The position numbers were made by a program, and so were the translations under genes. Positions 1-28,800 of a stretch of DNA of 64,000 nt are shown here, piece after piece. Below the pieces are notes generated by a model, which did not search any database, had not been told where the DNA came from, and saw only the letters and a program-made list of their open reading frames with translations. The DNA comes from Manis javanica (Eukaryota; Chordata; Mammalia; Pholidota; Manidae), in the NCBI RefSeq assembly GCF_040802235.1, contig NC_133172.1:27609738-27673737 (forward strand), given 5' to 3'. Position 1 is the stretch's first letter; every line of letters begins with the position of its first letter.

Positions 1-158
1 AAATCCCAATTTAAGGAAAACTGGTATCTTAATAGTATTGAGTCTTCCAATCCACAAACACAAACTCAAAATATATCTTTTGGTTTAAGTCCTCTTTAAT
101 TTTAAAATGGTTTTCAATGTAGTATTATTTAACAAAAATACTTCAATTTTAAAAATCA

Positions 159-16291
<16,133 letters not shown>

Positions 16292-16831
16292 GGCGACTCC
16301 CCTGAACCTGCAGCAGGAACCACCCGCCCCACACGGAGGCTCCCGCGGTCAGGTGACTCTGCGGCCCCTCCAAGCCCCGCCCTTCATGGCTCCGCCCCTG
16401 GGCTCTCAGGCGGCTCCTCGATTGGCCCGCTTCTAGGAACCCAAATCTCGCGTGTTTATTGGCCCTTGCCATTTCTCGCTGGACTGATGGACCTGGATGT
16501 CAGCCAGTCTCTCCACAGTGTGTGAGAGAGGGCGGAGCGGCTCAGAGCAGCGGAGACGCTCCGCGGCGGGAAAGAGACAGGAGAACAGAAAGGCAGCGTT
16601 TACCGAGCTTGTGTAGGAGTCCACCCGGTTCACCTGCTTTAGAGCTCGCACTCGTGGCTCACATGCGCAGAAGAAAGACCAGGATTGGCTAGTGGGGCGG
16701 TCTCAAATTCTCCACCCGGCCAATCCAGATGCCGTGGAGGAATTGGGCCTGGCCCTCACTGGCGGGCGAGGAGTGTGCCCGCGGGTTTCGTCCTGTCGCA
16801 GCTGTTCGCGCCAGTTGTTCTGGTCTGCGCC
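16292..16831. promoter_or_regulatory. VPS35/ORC6 bidirectional CpG-rich promoter
   Basis: The two start codons are 540 bases apart and diverge. The interval is GC- and CpG-rich and has no clear TATA box. It contains four CCAAT boxes: ATTGG at 16421-16425, 16458-16462 and 16684-16688, and CCAAT at 16720-16724. Sp1-type GC boxes are at 16375-16382 and 16392-16397. An E2F-like TTCGCGCC lies about 25 bases upstream of the ORC6 ATG. Multiple NF-Y boxes with an E2F-like site are usual for cell-cycle genes. The CpG-rich zone extends from about 15.9 to 17.3 kb. Transcription start sites are not visible from sequence. Confidence 0.85.
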
Positions 16832-16896
16832 ATGGAGTCGGGGCTAGTCCGGCGTTTAGCCCCGCGCCTGGGCATCACGGAACCGAAAGTCCTGAG
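16832..16896 (+). CDS. ORC6: ORC6 coding exon 1 (residues 1-21, split codon 22)
   Basis: Opens with ATGGAGTCGGGG and ends CTG AG|GTGAGT. It encodes [21 protein letters not shown] plus two bases of Arg-22. The human counterpart starts MGSELIGRLAPRLGLAEP, so the N-terminus is clearly the same gene with a few changes. Confidence 0.95.
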
Positions 16897-19800
16897 GTGA
16901 GTCCGGCTGCGCACTCCTCAGTGGCCCTGGGCCCACCTCTGGCGAGATGCGCGTTTTTTCCGCCCGACCGGCGGCGCCGAGAGGAAGACGCGAAAACCTA
17001 GCGGGATCCAGGCCCCAGGAAAAACTCGGCAGTGGGCTTACGTGAGCTGGCAAGAAAGCGCCGCTGTAGATGTCCCTGGAAACAGTTCGCTCTGTGGGAT
17101 AAACGGTGGTAGGAAAGGGAAAGAGGAGAACTTGGGTCATTCCGCAGGTATTTACTGAGGGTCAGTTTACAGCAATGAGTCAGACAGACGGGGTGCGGAA
17201 CCCAAGGAGGTCTCTTTATCTATGTGGGCAAGAACTATGTAGAAAAAGAAAAGGGTAATGTGTCTTCTGGAACTTATGAAGGGGCGGGGCAGACAGCGGC
17301 GCCGCGGCTGCCTTGGGTAAAAAAACGTGCAGGAAAGTCCTCCACGGGGCTGTCGTTTGTGCCGAGACCCGAATGACACCAGCCTTGGGAAGAGTGGCCC
17401 AAGCAGAGACAACAGCTTATGCAAAAACCTCGAGATGGAAGGTCTTTTGCATGTTCAGGGTTAGAAACAAAGCCATCGTAGTCAAAGCATGGGGGAGTAG
17501 CGCTAGGCCGGGGGTCAGACGCGGTGCCCCAGTAGGTTAGTTACGTAAGGGAAGAAAAGGGGCACTGCTCAAAAGGTTTGTAGACCCCATGGGCTGAGTA
17601 ATCATTTAAAACAGCTGTTCTCAAAGTGTGGTTCCTGGACCAGCAGTGTGGGTATCATCTTGGCACTTGTGAGAAAAGCAAATTCTCTGGCGTCACCCCA
17701 GGCCTACTGATCAGAAACACTGGGATTGGGACCCAGCAATCTGTTCTCACAAGCCCAAAGGTGATTGTCCTGTTTCAAAAGGTTAAGAACCACTGATTTA
17801 GAGGAAGGGGTTAAAAGAAGCAATGCTGGTGTAACCTGGCAGCCTCTGTGATAGTTCTTGCTTGTTTCAATAATGGCAGGATGAAAAAAACGGTTGTTTT
17901 TTGGAGGAAATGAAGAACTTACTTTTGCCTAAAAATACTTGAGCACAGTAGTATCTGGAGTCAGAGGGCTGGTTCTATTTTATAGTACTCTATCCTCCCC
18001 AAATGATAGAGTTTCATTCCTGGTCCCACATAAACTTGCAGAGGAGTTAGGCTCAGAACAAAGTCCACCAAGCTTTATTCATTGTTTACCAGTGTTGGGC
18101 ACACTTCTGGAAAAGAGTTTAGTGAACATGTTGCTTTTATAACTGATGCTGGGGTTCTTGTTCACAAAGCCAAAGAATGACCATCACAAACACTCAAGGT
18201 AGGAGAGCAAAGTACGGGCTTTTATTTAGAGATAAAGTGAAAGGACAGAGCTCCTGGCTCACGCCAGAGAGGGACAACAGTCCGGGCAGCATCTTGGTCT
18301 GTGGGCATATGAAACAAGGCCACCTGGCTCAGCCCCCAAGGTAGGCTGAGGTATTGTTTGCTAAGGAGTAAGTTAAGAATTTTTAATGTCTTAACTTCTT
18401 GGGTATTAAAATGCATCTTATCTTTAAGGTGGAATCCTTCTTGCCTTTTACTGTGTTGTTTATGGCTGGGCCTGCATGCTAAATTAGTTGGCCAAGTTTG
18501 CAAAATCACTTCATCAGATCTGAAGGAGGAAAGACAGCACATAGGCCCAGGCCTTTAACATGTTAAAGTGAATCTTACACATGATTATAAATGATTAGCA
18601 TAAAAACATGTGCTACTCTTTTTTATCTGGGGTATATTAACTGATCTCATTGAAGAATGACTCTAGAGCTGAATATTTAACGCAGTTTTAGTAGGGGGTT
18701 TCCTTGCATGTAGTCATATTGCTCTGACTGCAAATATCCTGCCTTGCTTTTTCTGGAGGCCCTCACCCTACTCTGACTACACCCACATCCCTGTCTCATA
18801 ACCAGGAAAGCAGAGGAGTACTTGCGACTGTCCCAGGTGAAGTGTACTGGCCTATCTGCACATACCACAGAAACCAGCAATGCAGTCATGTGCCTGGACC
18901 TTGCAGCTTCCTATATGAAGTGCCCAATGGACAGAGTAAGTAGGTCCCACTGAATGTTTTAATAACCCAGTACAACACTGAAACTTAATCATATTTTAGT
19001 TTTTGGTTGGACTAGGTCCAAATTTTCTGTCAAAATTTGTGTTTTAGAATTTTCCTGGCTATTAGACATTATTATTCTAGATAAACTTTAAAATTGTGTC
19101 AGTTTGGAATAAAAAAAAATTTGTCACATTCCTTTACTCTTTACTAACTAGTTTCTGGCCACCTCTTTCTTTAAATTCAAGGCCATCTTCCACAGTGCCC
19201 CTAGCATCATTCTCCTTAAGCACATACTTTAAAATCCATCTATGTTTTTCTCCAGTATCATAGTGGTTGAGAGCACAAGTTATGGAATTAGGAGGGGTCA
19301 CATGTTGAGACTAAATCTCAGCACCACTAGTTACTAGCTCTGTGGGCTTCCAGTTTCCTCATCCATAAAATGGGGATAAGAATATCCATTTCACTGGATT
19401 ATTGTAAGGACTATTGTAACAACACAATACCTGTCACATAATAATACACTCATTAAATGGTGGCATTAAATACACCATTGGTTCCCAATGGGTTGGTTCT
19501 CCATTACCACCAAACTCTCTAGCCTCTCTTGAACTCTAGCCTCCAGGTACACTGTTCAGTTAACAGACCATGCACTTTAATGACTTAAGGCTTTGTAAAT
19601 GCAACAACTTCTTTTTTTAACCTATTTGTCTTACCTGACCCTGACTTGCTGTTACAGCCTTTGGAAGCTTTCCTTGACACCAGCCAAAGTTGGTTTCCCT
19701 CAGTTGTTGCTCCTGCTGTTTCCCAGTTACCCTCCCCTCCTCCATACACTCACATCCCCACTCTACCCCTCTATTAGTACTCTCCTTTCTTTTCTCAAAG

Positions 19801-22800
19801 AATTGAACATTGGCACCTTTCTTGAAAAACAGGTAACATATATGTCTCCTATTTTTTTATTCACAGCTTGGCTGTAGTAACACTGTGTTACATTTCAAAT
19901 TGTCTGTGCATACTCATGACTGCCTTTCTGAAGTATGAGCTCCTTGAGAGCAGTACTTAACAGTGCCTGACATGATTAGTGATTTTTTTACTAAATGAAG
20001 CCAAACCTTTAGATGGAGTGACTTACCACAGGATTAATTAATTTTGAAAGTTTACTTATATAACAAGTATTTAAGCGTACTAATATAAGATGATTATAAT
20101 TTTTATGATTCATGTGTATTTTTCCTTTCAAAGGCTTATTTAATCAAACTGTCTGGCTTGAACAAGAAAATGTATCAGAGCTGTTTTAAATCTTTTGAGT
20201 GTTTGCTGGGCCTGAATTCAAATGTTGGAATAAGAGACTTAGCCGTACAATTTGGCTGCACAGAAGCAGTCAACATGGCTTCAGAGATACTGCAAAGGTA
20301 TGAGGCATAAAGAATTTTAATTGAGACTTCATACTGATATACAAAATTATCCAGTGTCTGTTGGTTTTCAGTCTTGAAAAATAATATGCTAAAGTGACAG
20401 AATGCATAGCTCATGCATTTAAATAGCTTATAAGTTCTGATTCACATTTGCAGTCCTTTTGAAATAGTATTTTCTAACAAATAATTCTGAAACACTGCTT
20501 TCCCTTAAGCTATGAGTCCAGTCTTCCACAAACACGGAAAGCAGATCTTGACTTATCCAGGCCTCTCTTCACCACTGCTGCACTGCTTTCAGCATGCAAG
20601 TAAGTGTGCCTTTTAACATTCAGGCAAGTCTACAATTTAGAAGTAAATATATTTCTCATTCCCAAAGAATACTTCTACTCTATTTCAACTCAGAGCATAT
20701 TTCCCCATATAAATAACATTAAGAGTAGTGGCCAAGAGACCAGATTCTATTTATCCCACAGTATAGCTGACAACTTGGAAGTCATGTGGCCAGAAGTCCA
20801 TTTGCTTAGTGGCAGCTGGGTATTCTGATTTCAGGCTCTAGCCTTTTATAAGTGATGAAAGCTGTCATTGAAATAGTGGTTGGTTATGATTTTCCAGTCA
20901 TTCTTTTTTTATTAAGTACTGATTCCAGCTGTTTTTCAACTAATTTATAAACATTTAAGTGATAAATTCTTACATCTAAATCTGAAAATTTTGCATTGTC
21001 TTTGTGTATACTGAATTGTTACCTTGGAAATATTAGTAACTTATTTTTGTCTAAAGTTGTCTTATTTTATCTTGCTGGAAAATAAACCTATTCAAACCTT
21101 TCTTTGCTCAGTGTAATTTGTTTACAAATTGGGATTACTTGTTATACTGTTCTCTACAAAAGTAGCCATACTCTTTTCCCCTATACACACACCTTTGTTG
21201 AATTAAAGGGACATTTTCTCTGAATGCCAATTAATTGCTCTTAGGTATGTGGCTAATACACACCACAACCAAAATTAGTGGCTGGGTAGTAAGAAACCTA
21301 AGGGCCAACTACGTTTTGTTTTCTAAGTTTTGAAATTTTAAGAAGTGGTTATTAAGTAGTGTTATTAGAATGTTTTTGGGAGGCAACAGTAGCTTACATT
21401 CCTGTAGTATGAGTATTAAGTGTCATGGGTTAAAGTGAGTTGAACACTTTAAAATGCTATGACTGTCACCTAGCAAATTAGTAACATCTGAGGTTTACTA
21501 AGAGTGTTCTATAAGGCGTGAAGCACAATAGCAAATGTCTTTTATGTGCCATGCCCCTTTTGTTACATAACAGATCCCATGTATATTTTAACTCTCAGTC
21601 CAATATGCAACTAAATAAATAGCTCTAAAAGGCAAATTTGCATGGTTACAGCTAGTGATACATATTTTGAAAAAGATAAAACTAGATAGCTAGGGGCTCT
21701 TCTTAAAGCATGGGTAGAAAGGAAGTAAGTTGGTAATCTGGTTGTCCAGGGAAGAAGTCTTAATAGTAATTTGTCAAATTCTTTTGTAGGATTCTGAAGC
21801 TAAAGGTGGATAAAAATAAAATACTAACCATTTCTGGTGTAAAAAAAGCCATATTTGATCGACTGTGTAAACAATTAGAAAACATTGGGCAGCAAATCAA
21901 CAGTGAGTATTCATATTTCAAGAATGTATCATTTGAAAAACTGTCAAGTCTAATATTTTCAAACTTGCAAAATGGCTGTTTACTGAATTCTATATTTAAT
22001 GTGAACCAGATAAATTTTTAGTGAGAAAATTGTTTTTCTCGGTTTTTCAAATAAAGTGGCTTAATTACCTTTTGAAAAAAACCTGTGGCACTATGAATCC
22101 AAGCCTGGGAAATAGATTCTCTGTTAATTTGCTCCACTGTTAAATGCCAGCCTCCAATTACATAAACTATGATAAAAGTGATTTCCTTTTTTTTTCCTGA
22201 CTTTGAACTGAAAAACATACACATTTAGCACACAAGTATTGTAATATGAATCAACTCCAACTCCATTTGAAAATGCAAATTGAATTACAGTTTTAGGAGT
22301 TAGTAATTCACACTTAATCAAGTTAGCACCTCTGAATTCAGCCTTTGTAAAGAAGAAATTCAGTGTGTGTTTTATGGCACAATGTGCTTTTTTTTAAACC
22401 ATTCTGTTGATTTTTTTCACCTTACTAAGCAAGATCAAAAGTTTCTGAAAATTGGTAGATAATGGCTAACTTCTATGACATGTGAGATTCCCAATGGTAA
22501 CAATTACACTTTTTTAACAGAATGCTTTATATAGATTTCTTTTCCTATCTTAAAATTTTAAAAGCAGTCATTTGTAAGGATTGCATCAACATCATTTTAG
22601 CAGAGCAATATCAAATTTTATTGAAACTGCTTGCATACAAAATATATTGCATTATAACCAAACAAATGTCAACATAAGAATAACCTTTTGTCGCTAATAT
22701 GTACAGATAATATTGCCCAAGAACAGTTAGTTACATTACAAGGTCATTCTACCTTGGTTGATTCTCTACAGTATTTTAAACCAAAACAGCTTACAAATCA

Positions 22801-25800
22801 TGTGTACAAAGTACCAATTTCTGTTTTCAAATACTATACATTCCCAGAATAAATAACTAGAAATCAGCAATGTTTGGCAATACTTTAAAAGATTTTTTTG
22901 CTATATTTGAAATAATGTACAGTTTGTTGCCATTTTATATCCTTATTTGTATGCAAGAAAAAGTAATTAAAAAATTAAAATTGAAAGAAACAAAATAATC
23001 ACAGGCAGAACTTCACTTTGTATGGCTCTGTGCAGATTCAGTGTTAACCCCTACTTAGAGTTATTTTTTAAGAAAAACATAACATTTTAGAGTGAAGATA
23101 CTTCACATATTTTTTCTTAGTAAATTTCATTCATTTAAAAAAAACAAAAGAATCAAAACCAAAACCCAACAAGTCAAAAAAGAAAAAAAAAATTGAGAAA
23201 AAAAGGTATTTGTTAACCAATTCTAGTCTGCTTTCAATTCTGCTTATAGATTAGACCTAATATTGCAAAGTTTACAAGACATTTAATCTGCTTCCAATGT
23301 TTCTTGACAAAGTACCTGTATTTCACAGGATTATTATGCACACATGGTAATGACCTTCCTATCTCCACAAAATAAACTTGAAATTAAAATTAAAACTTGA
23401 AAAACTTCACAAAACATGGGAAAGGCAAAATTAAGAAGGCTTTAAGTTAAAACTGGTCATCAGGCCTAAGAGCAGGCATATCCTTCTATCTTTCAACCTG
23501 GAAGATTTGTTCCTAACTGAAAACACTAGCCTTTCTCAAAGGAAAAGATAGTTATTTCTCTTCTTCTGTCTCTATGGAAAAGTTACACATCCCTATCAAT
23601 AACACTATTTGTCAAACTTCAGTGCAACAAAACAAAAACAATTTCTATTCTTATACTGCCTAACCTGATGTTTATTGTAAGGAAAAAAATATGGAAAGCA
23701 TGCATTCTATAAAATACTAATGTTTGGCAGGGTTTGCTACATCTTTAACATTTAGTGTTTCCAACTTAACCTTCCCTGAACTCTGCATCTAAATAAAATA
23801 TTCATACCTGCTAAGATATAAAAAGGCATAGATCATACAACTAATAAAAGTGATTTTCAATCCTGGCAAGAGAAGCCACAGAAAAGAGAAGGGCAAGATC
23901 ATTTGCCTTCACCTTAGCCTAGTATTTCATCAGTCGAACTCCCTAATTTTTATTTGTGATCGAAAATATGCCCAAATGCTAAAATTGAGAATAGGAAGAA
24001 ATTAACCTTGATGACATTTCTTTCTTTATTAAAGGAGAGCCTGGAGATTCAGCTAATCAACCACGAAAAAAAAGGAAGATATTGGTTGAACTGCCAGCAG
24101 AGGGTAATGTATACTAATACTGGATGAATTAGTACAGAGATTAGTGTACAGTGGGTTTAACACAGGGAACAGTGCTGTGCTGCTTTAGTAGCTTTGCCTG
24201 ACAAAAGTCAGGTTTTAAATAAATCCTGGCAATCATTTAGTAAGTCCAGTTTTCCAAGCAGTCATTTATATAAGTGTTTAATTAAGAATATATCTGGACA
24301 GGAGAGGCAATAAAAATACTAGGAGTGGATTAAAGATGACAGTGTGAGAGATGAGACAGAGGCTTCCTCTTAAAACCACATATAATACGAACATATAATT
24401 AATACAACTAATCCTGAAAGAGCAACAGGAAAGAAGGATGCACCAGACTGCATACACGTGGAGAAAAGAGCAGACCTCACAGAACAGGGTAATGTACCAA
24501 AGCTGTGACCTGGTGGGGCCCAAGCCATTCCCCTACCACAGCTCACCAGCGGAAGGAAGAGAAACAGAGTGGGGAGGGTGTGGAGGCCTGGGAATGCTGA
24601 ACACCTAGCTCTGGAGATCTGCTCTGTGAGCAGAAACCTACATTTCATGGTGCTTTCATAATTAGGAGGGGTTGGGAAACTAAGATAGCCAGAATACCAG
24701 GAGAGACTGAGATTCCAGCCACTTGTGGAAAGCAGGGATCCATATCAGGCTGATCTGTGACAAAAGAGGTGGGGAGTCTAAGAGACTTCCTAACAGTGAG
24801 AGCTATGCTAAAGCAGCAAGGATTGCACAGAGCTTCCTGCTCAGGAGAGAGGACAGGTAGACAAAATTGTCTGGGTGCACTCTGCCCAGCAGGTTGGGAA
24901 CTTTCACAATCTTCAGGCACTGCAACCCCCTCGGGAAGGCTCTGCAGCTCCAACAACCTCCCTCCATGATACGCAGCCTGCGGCACATTCCTCCTGGACA
25001 GCCCGCACGTTGCTCACAAACTGGCAAACCCTGCCCTGGCATCAGGCCAGCCAGAGAGCAGCCCTGCATACAGCAGCTACAAATGCGAAGCATAGAGACA
25101 CATACCTGTGTGGTCAGCCCACTGCTTCCAGCACTGGAGACAGACATAGCAGCCGGAAAGCAGGAAACAGCTCTTTACTACCCCCAAGCATGAACACCAC
25201 TCCCCTGCAACTCCTGACATTGTGAAAGGGGCGGAGCAGCTCGAGAGAGAGCTTCTGGGCACTAGAGGGCGCCAAATACAAATATGAAACGTCAAAGGAA
25301 CCTGGTTCAAAGCAAAATTATAAATACACCTGAGAAAGATTCAAATGAAATTGACCTCATGAATCTTCATGAAAGAGATTTAAAAATAAAAATCATAAAC
25401 GTGCTCATGGAGGTACAGAAAAATATTGAAGAACTCAGGAATGAATGTCGATCAGAGATCCAAACATTATGGAACACACAGTATCAGAAATGAAACATAC
25501 AATGGAAGGTTTTAAAAGCAGATTAGATATGGTGGAGGAGACAATAAATGAAATAGAAATTAGAGAAGAGGAATACAAAGAAGGTGAGGGACAGAGAGAA
25601 AAAAGGATCTCTAAGAATGAAAGAATATTAAGATAACTGAACAATCCTAATGGAACAATATTCATATTATAAGGGTGCCAGAAGAAGAGAAAAAGGGATA
25701 GAAAGTGTCTTTGAGGAGGTAATTGCTGAAAAATTCCCCAATCGGGATGGAGATAGTCTCGTAGGCCATGTAGGTGCACATATCTCCCAACACAAAGGAC

Positions 25801-28800
25801 CCAAGGAAGACAACACTAAGACATAATAATTTAAATGGCAAAGATCAAGGATAAGGACAGACTATTAAAAGCAGTCAGAGAGAGAAATAAGATCACATAC
25901 AAAGGAAAGCCCATCAGGCTCTCATCAGACTTCTCAGCAGAAACCTTACAGGCCAGAAGGGAGTGGCATGATATATTTAATGCAATAAAACAGAAGGGCC
26001 TTGAACTAAGAATACTTTATCCGGCAAGATTATCATTTAAATTTGAAGGAGGGATTAAACAATTTCCAGATAAGCAAAAGCTGAGCAAATTTACTTCCCA
26101 CAAACCATCTCTCCAAAGTATTTTGGAGGGATTGCTATCGAAGGAAGTGTTCCTAAGGTTTAATAGCTGTCACCAGAGGTAATAAAACCACAGTAATGAA
26201 AGTAGAACAGTTAATTACTAAGCAAATGCAAAATTAAGTCAACTACCCCCAATGTTAATCAAGGGATAGACAAAGAGGACAGAATATGATATCTAATATA
26301 TAAAGAATGAAGGACGAAGGAAAAGGAGAAAAAAAGAACCTTTACGTTGTGTTTGTAATAGCATACTAAGTGACTTAAGTTAGACTCTTAGATAGTAAGG
26401 AAGTTAACCTTGAACCTTTGGTAACCACTAATCTAAAGTCTGCAGTGGCAATAAGTACATACCTATCAATAATCACCCTAAAAGTAAAGGGTCTGAATGC
26501 ACCAATCAAAAGACATAAGAGTCACTGAGTGGATAAAAAAACAAGACCCATCTATATGTAGCCTACAAGAGACTCACTTTAAACTCAAAGACATACACAG
26601 ACTAAAAGACAAGGTATGGAAAATAGATATTTCATGCAACTAACAGAAAAAAGCAGGAGTTGCAGTACTAGTATCAGACAAAATAGACTTCAAAACAAAG
26701 AAAGTCACAAGAGACAAAGAAGAACATTACACAGTGATAAAGGGGTCAATCAAACAAGAAGATATAACCATTATAAATATCTATGCACCCAACACAGGAG
26801 CACCTACATATGTGAAAGAAATACTAACAGAATTAAAAGGGGAAATAGAATGCAATGGATTCATTCTAGGAGACTTCAAAACTCCACTCTAAAAGAAAGA
26901 ACAACCTGACAGAAAATAAGTAAGGAGACAGAGGCACTGAAGAGCACATTACAACAGATGGACCTAACAGACATCTTCAGAACTCTACACCCAAAAGCAG
27001 CAGGATACACATTCTTCTCAAGTGCACATGGAACATTTTCAAGAATAGATCATATACTAGGCCACAAAAAGAGCCGCAGTAAATTCAAAAAGATTGAAAT
27101 TGTACCAGCCAGTTTCTCAGACCACAAAAGTATGCAAGTAGAAAAAAATTACACAAAGAAAATGAAAAATCCAACAAATACATGGAGGCTTCACAACATG
27201 CTCCTAAATAACCAATAGATCAGTGAACAAATAAAAACAGATGAGGCAATATATGGAGACAAATGATAACAATAATTTAACACTGCAAAATCTGTGGAAC
27301 GCAGCAAAGGCCACTAAGAGGAAAGTATACAGGCCTATCACAGGAAAGAAGAACAAACCCATATGAACAGTCTAAACTCACAATTAATGAAACTAGAAAA
27401 AGAAGAACAAATGAGGGCAAAAGTCAGTAGAAGGAGGGACATAATAAAGATTAGAGCAGAAATAAATACAATCGAGAATAAAACAATAGAACAATCAATG
27501 TAAGCAAGAGCTACTTCTTTGAGAAAATAAACAAAATAGATAAACCCATAGCCAGATTTATCAAGAACAAAAGAGAGTCTACACACATAAAATCAGAAAA
27601 GAGAAAGGAAAAAAGTACTACGGACACCACAGAAACACACAGAATTATGAGAGAATACTATGAAAAATTATATGCTAACAAACTAGATAGCCTAGAAGAA
27701 ATGGACAACTTTCTAGAAAAATACAACCTTCCAAGGCTAACCCAGGAAGAAACAGAAAATATGAACAGACCAATTACCACCAACAAAATTGAACTGGTAA
27801 TGAAAAACCTACCTAAGAAAAAAATCCCTGGACCAGATGGCTTCACCGCTGAATTTTATCAAACATCTAATGAATAATTAATATCCATCCTCCTCAAACT
27901 TTTCCAAAAAGTAGAAGAGGAGGGAATACTCCCAAACTCATTCTGTGAGGCCAGCATCACTCTTAATACGAAAATCAGGCAGACACCACAAAAAAAAGAA
28001 ATTACAGACCAATGTCCCTGATGAACATGGATGCAAAAACACTAAACAAAATATTAGCAAACTGAATTCAAAAATACATTGAAAAGGAAGGAGGAGCCAA
28101 GATGGTGGCATGGGTAGTGCAGTGGAAATCTCCTCCCAAAACCATATATGTTTTTGAAAATACGACAAATACAACTATTCTGAAAAGAGAGACCAGAGGA
28201 TACAGTACAACAGCCAGACTACATCTACATCTGCGAGAACTTAGCATCTCACAAAGGGGGTAAGATACAAGCCTCAGCCTGGCGAGACCTGAGCACTCCC
28301 CCCACCCCAGCTCCCCAGTGGGAAGAAAGTCATAGCGGGGAGGGAGTAGAAGCTCAGGACTGCTAAATAGCCAGCCCTAGGAATCCGTACCGGGAGTGCA
28401 GACACACATTGCATGGTGTGCTGGATATTAGAGAAAGTGAAAAGTAAAATCTTCAGGAGGGTCTTCGCAGCCGGCTACCCTGGGACAAAAGAAAAGCAAG
28501 TGCTTTTTGAAAGTCTTCTTTCAGACTCACAGCTGGATGGAAGTGTCCTGACACACTCAGCCGAGCAGCTGGGATTCCCAGGGAATTTCAGGCGCTCCAG
28601 CCCCCTGAGAGGCAATGCAGCCCTGAGGCCCCTCACAGAGATAAACAGCCTGCCAGTTGTTCCCCCTTTGGTGCAACCCTGCTGAAGGGGCCGAGCAGCC
28701 GGAGGGCGGCCCTGCATGTGCACACAGTGGCCAAGCACCCAGGGAGCGGCTACACGCACAGCAACTGCTCAGAATCTCCTCCCAGCATGCAGCCACCTGG

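Noticed and set aside
18554-18568. Palindrome TTTAACATGTTAAA as a protein-binding site
   Set aside because: It falls at the edge of a probable LTR and is more simply an insertion boundary with chance symmetry.
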